Source: Flectobacillus sp. (GTDB lineage: Bacteria > Bacteroidota > Bacteroidia > Cytophagales > Spirosomataceae). Taken from it: a stretch of DNA of 6,326 nt. Within the stretch, counting starts at the first letter, position 1, and every line of letters starts with the position of its first letter. The DNA lies in NCBI GenBank assembly GCA_029865665.1, contig JARXAV010000231.1, positions 1 to 6,326 of the forward strand, read 5' to 3'. The translations under genes were made by a program, and so were the position numbers. Below the pieces are notes generated by a model. The model was not told where the DNA came from, did no database searches, and saw nothing but the letters and a program-made list of their open reading frames with translations. Shown piece by piece: positions 4,567 through 6,326 of the stretch.

Positions 4567-6324
4567 ATGAAGATACTTATCCCTTATCTCAAGCAGCACA
4601 AATTAACCATTGTGCTTGCTCTTTTCTTAGCGGTTATCAATCAGGTGTTCTCTTTACTTGACCCCTTGATTTTTAGACATATTATCGACGACGTTGCCGT
4701 CAAGTTCAATTTCAAAGAACAACCTTTTTCGGAATTTCTTCATGCCTTATTGCCTCTATTAGGGGCTTCGGTGGGGGTTGCTTTTATTTCGAGGGTTGCC
4801 AAAAATTTCCAAGATTATTTTATCAGCACAGTTACCCAACGCATTGGAGCAAAATTATACTCCGACGGGATTCGCCATTCCTTAGAACTGCCTTATGAAG
4901 TATTTGAAGACCAACGCTCGGGGGAAACCTTGGGAAAACTTCAAAAGGTACGTACTGATGTGGAAAAGTTAATTTCGGTAGGTATTAATATCTTTTTCCA
5001 AAGTTCGGTAGCTTTGGTGTTCGTGACTATTTATTCGGTTTCGGTACACTGGGCAATTGTCCCTTTGTTCTTAACAATTGGGCCTTTGATTGGCTGGGTG
5101 AGTTCTAAGTTGAGTAAAAAAGTAAAAACCATTCAAGCATCTATCGTGCGAGAATCAACGGCCTTAGCGGGTTCAACAACGGAATCTTTACGAAACATTG
5201 AATTGGTTAAATCGCTTGGTTTAGCACAACAGGAAATCAATCAGTTAAATACGACAACGGACAAAATTTTGGGTTTAGAACTCAAAAAAGTACGCTATGT
5301 TCGTAGCATGATGTTTATTCAAGGAACGAGCGTCAACCTTTTGCGAGTGGTCTTGAGCTTTGTGATGTTGTTGTTGATTTATAATGGAGAAATCACGGTC
5401 GGACAATTTTTCTCGTTAAACATTTATTCGTTCTTTATTTTTGGACCACTTCAAGAAATGGGCAACGTAATCAATGCCTACCGAGAAGCACAGGTATCAC
5501 TTCAAAACTATGAAGCTATTTTTGCGATTCCTGTAGAAGTAAAACCAGCTAATCCGTATAAAGTAACCAGCATTGATACCCTTCGTTTCGAAAACGTGGT
5601 TTTCCGTCATCAATCAGCTACAAAAAATGCCCTTCGTCATGTTTCTTTTGAAATGAAAAAAGGCGAAACCATTGCTTTTGTTGGGCCTTCGGGTTCGGGG
5701 AAAAGTACGATGGTGAAACTGTTGGTCGGACTCTATAAGCCTCAAGAGGGACAAATTTTATACAACGGACACCGTGGCGATGAAATTGACTTTGACCAAC
5801 TTCGAGAAAAAATTGGTTTTGTCACGCAAGATACCCAACTCTTTTCGGGTAGCATTCGTGAAAACTTATTGTTTGTTAACCCTACCGCAACCGATGCCCA
5901 GTGTTTGGAAGTACTTCAAAAAGCTGCTTGTCAGACCCTACTCGACCGTGCAGAAAATGGCTTAGATACCCTTATTGGAGAAGGAGGTGTGAAAGTTTCG
6001 GGAGGTGAAAAGCAACGTTTGAGTATCGCTAGAGCCTTGTTACGTAATCCTAATTTGTTGGTATTTGATGAGGCAACTTCTGCCTTAGATTCATTAACTG
6101 AAGAAGAAATTTCAGAAACGATTCGTAAAGTGTCGGAAGAAGGCAACGAACACCTTACAATTTTGATTGCTCACCGATTAAGCACCATCATGCACGCCGA
6201 TAACATCTTTGTTTTGGAAAAGGGGAAGGTCGTAGAAAATGGTTCGCATCAAGATTTATTGACTCAAAAAGGCTTGTACTATGCTATGTGGAGACAACAA
6301 GTAGGCGAGAAAGAAGAAGCCTAA
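4567..6324 (+). CDS. Type I ABC exporter, fused permease and ATPase (MsbA-like half-transporter)
   Basis: The product has 585 residues, a standard length for a homodimeric half-transporter. The N-terminal membrane domain (about 14-310) has six hydrophobic helices. The nucleotide-binding domain (about 335-580) is complete: Walker A GPSGSGKST (373-381, K379), Q-loop Q421 in TQDTQLF, signature VSGGEKQR (477-484), Walker B LLVFDEATSALD (497-508, catalytic E502), and H-loop H536 in AHRLSTI. The start MKILIPYLKQHK fits this family in Bacteroidota. It would export lipids, lipid-linked glycans, peptides or drugs; the substrate cannot be read from sequence. It is on the same strand as the glycan genes but after a larger gap, and its codon use appears slightly richer in G and C (TCG, GGG, GTG), so it may be an older neighbour rather than part of the same operon. 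Confidence 0.9.
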   Translation: MKILIPYLKQHKLTIVLALFLAVINQVFSLLDPLIFRHIIDDVAVKFNFKEQPFSEFLHALLPLLGASVGVAFISRVAKNFQDYFISTVTQRIGAKLYSDGIRHSLELPYEVFEDQRSGETLGKLQKVRTDVEKLISVGINIFFQSSVALVFVTIYSVSVHWAIVPLFLTIGPLIGWVSSKLSKKVKTIQASIVRESTALAGSTTESLRNIELVKSLGLAQQEINQLNTTTDKILGLELKKVRYVRSMMFIQGTSVNLLRVVLSFVMLLLIYNGEITVGQFFSLNIYSFFIFGPLQEMGNVINAYREAQVSLQNYEAIFAIPVEVKPANPYKVTSIDTLRFENVVFRHQSATKNALRHVSFEMKKGETIAFVGPSGSGKSTMVKLLVGLYKPQEGQILYNGHRGDEIDFDQLREKIGFVTQDTQLFSGSIRENLLFVNPTATDAQCLEVLQKAACQTLLDRAENGLDTLIGEGGVKVSGGEKQRLSIARALLRNPNLLVFDEATSALDSLTEEEISETIRKVSEEGNEHLTILIAHRLSTIMHADNIFVLEKGKVVENGSHQDLLTQKGLYYAMWRQQVGEKEEA

Positions 6325-6326
6325 AC

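Noticed and set aside
5774..5965. Open frame of 63 codons, plus strand, other frame
   Set aside because: It is inside the ATPase domain of the ABC exporter and is a shadow of that gene.
5931..6146. Open frame of 71 codons on the minus strand
   Set aside because: It is antisense to the conserved signature and Walker B motifs of the ABC exporter, with no independent support.

Overview
The window looks like a piece of a Bacteroidota chromosome, probably Cytophagia-like. The DNA is AT-rich, no gene start has a convincing Shine-Dalgarno sequence, one promoter-like site resembles the TAnnTTTG class, and the slipin and BKACE/Amj/ABC content fits that phylum. This assignment is inference from style, not from a marker gene.

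Left part, minus strand (about 1300 down to 1): a long structured non-coding RNA leader is followed by the 5' part of a slipin (SPFH/band-7) gene that runs off the left edge. The leader is the most interesting feature. It holds at least two tandem tRNA-like modules whose halves are in the wrong order for normal tRNAs. Each reads T-arm, then an acceptor-like helix closed by a GNRA tetraloop, then T8-A9, then D-arm. In the first module the 'anticodon stem' is completed by bases on both outer sides, so it is a full circular permutation opened at the anticodon loop. This is the architecture of the tRNA-mimic effector domain of bacterial Y RNAs (YrlA). Downstream, a long-range helix of about 19 pairs (1028-1008 with 814-795) closes a domain of roughly 190 nt that contains a UUCG-capped hairpin, a central branched stem and a hairpin followed by a T-run. 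The slipin ATG lies 24 bases beyond this helix. Slipin, Y-like RNA, Ro60 (Rsr) and RtcB are known partners in bacterial RNA-repair loci, so rsr and/or rtcB are predicted just left of the window.

Middle (about 1303-1396): a short divergent intergenic region with a perfect dyad, TACGCA-N7-TGCGTA, beside the putative ncRNA promoter.

Right part, plus strand (1463-6324): five tightly packed genes. They encode a BKACE-family beta-keto-acid cleavage enzyme, a NeuD/PglD-like hexapeptide acyltransferase overlapping it by 32 bases, a GT-A glycosyltransferase one base later, an Amj-family lipid II flippase 13 bases later, and, after an 83-base gap, a type I ABC exporter. A reasonable joint reading is a small surface-glycan module. 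BKACE would supply an acyl-CoA, the hexapeptide enzyme would acylate a sugar, the glycosyltransferase would add a sugar to a lipid carrier, and Amj (perhaps with the ABC exporter) would move the product across the inner membrane. The individual families are well supported; the joint pathway is inference.
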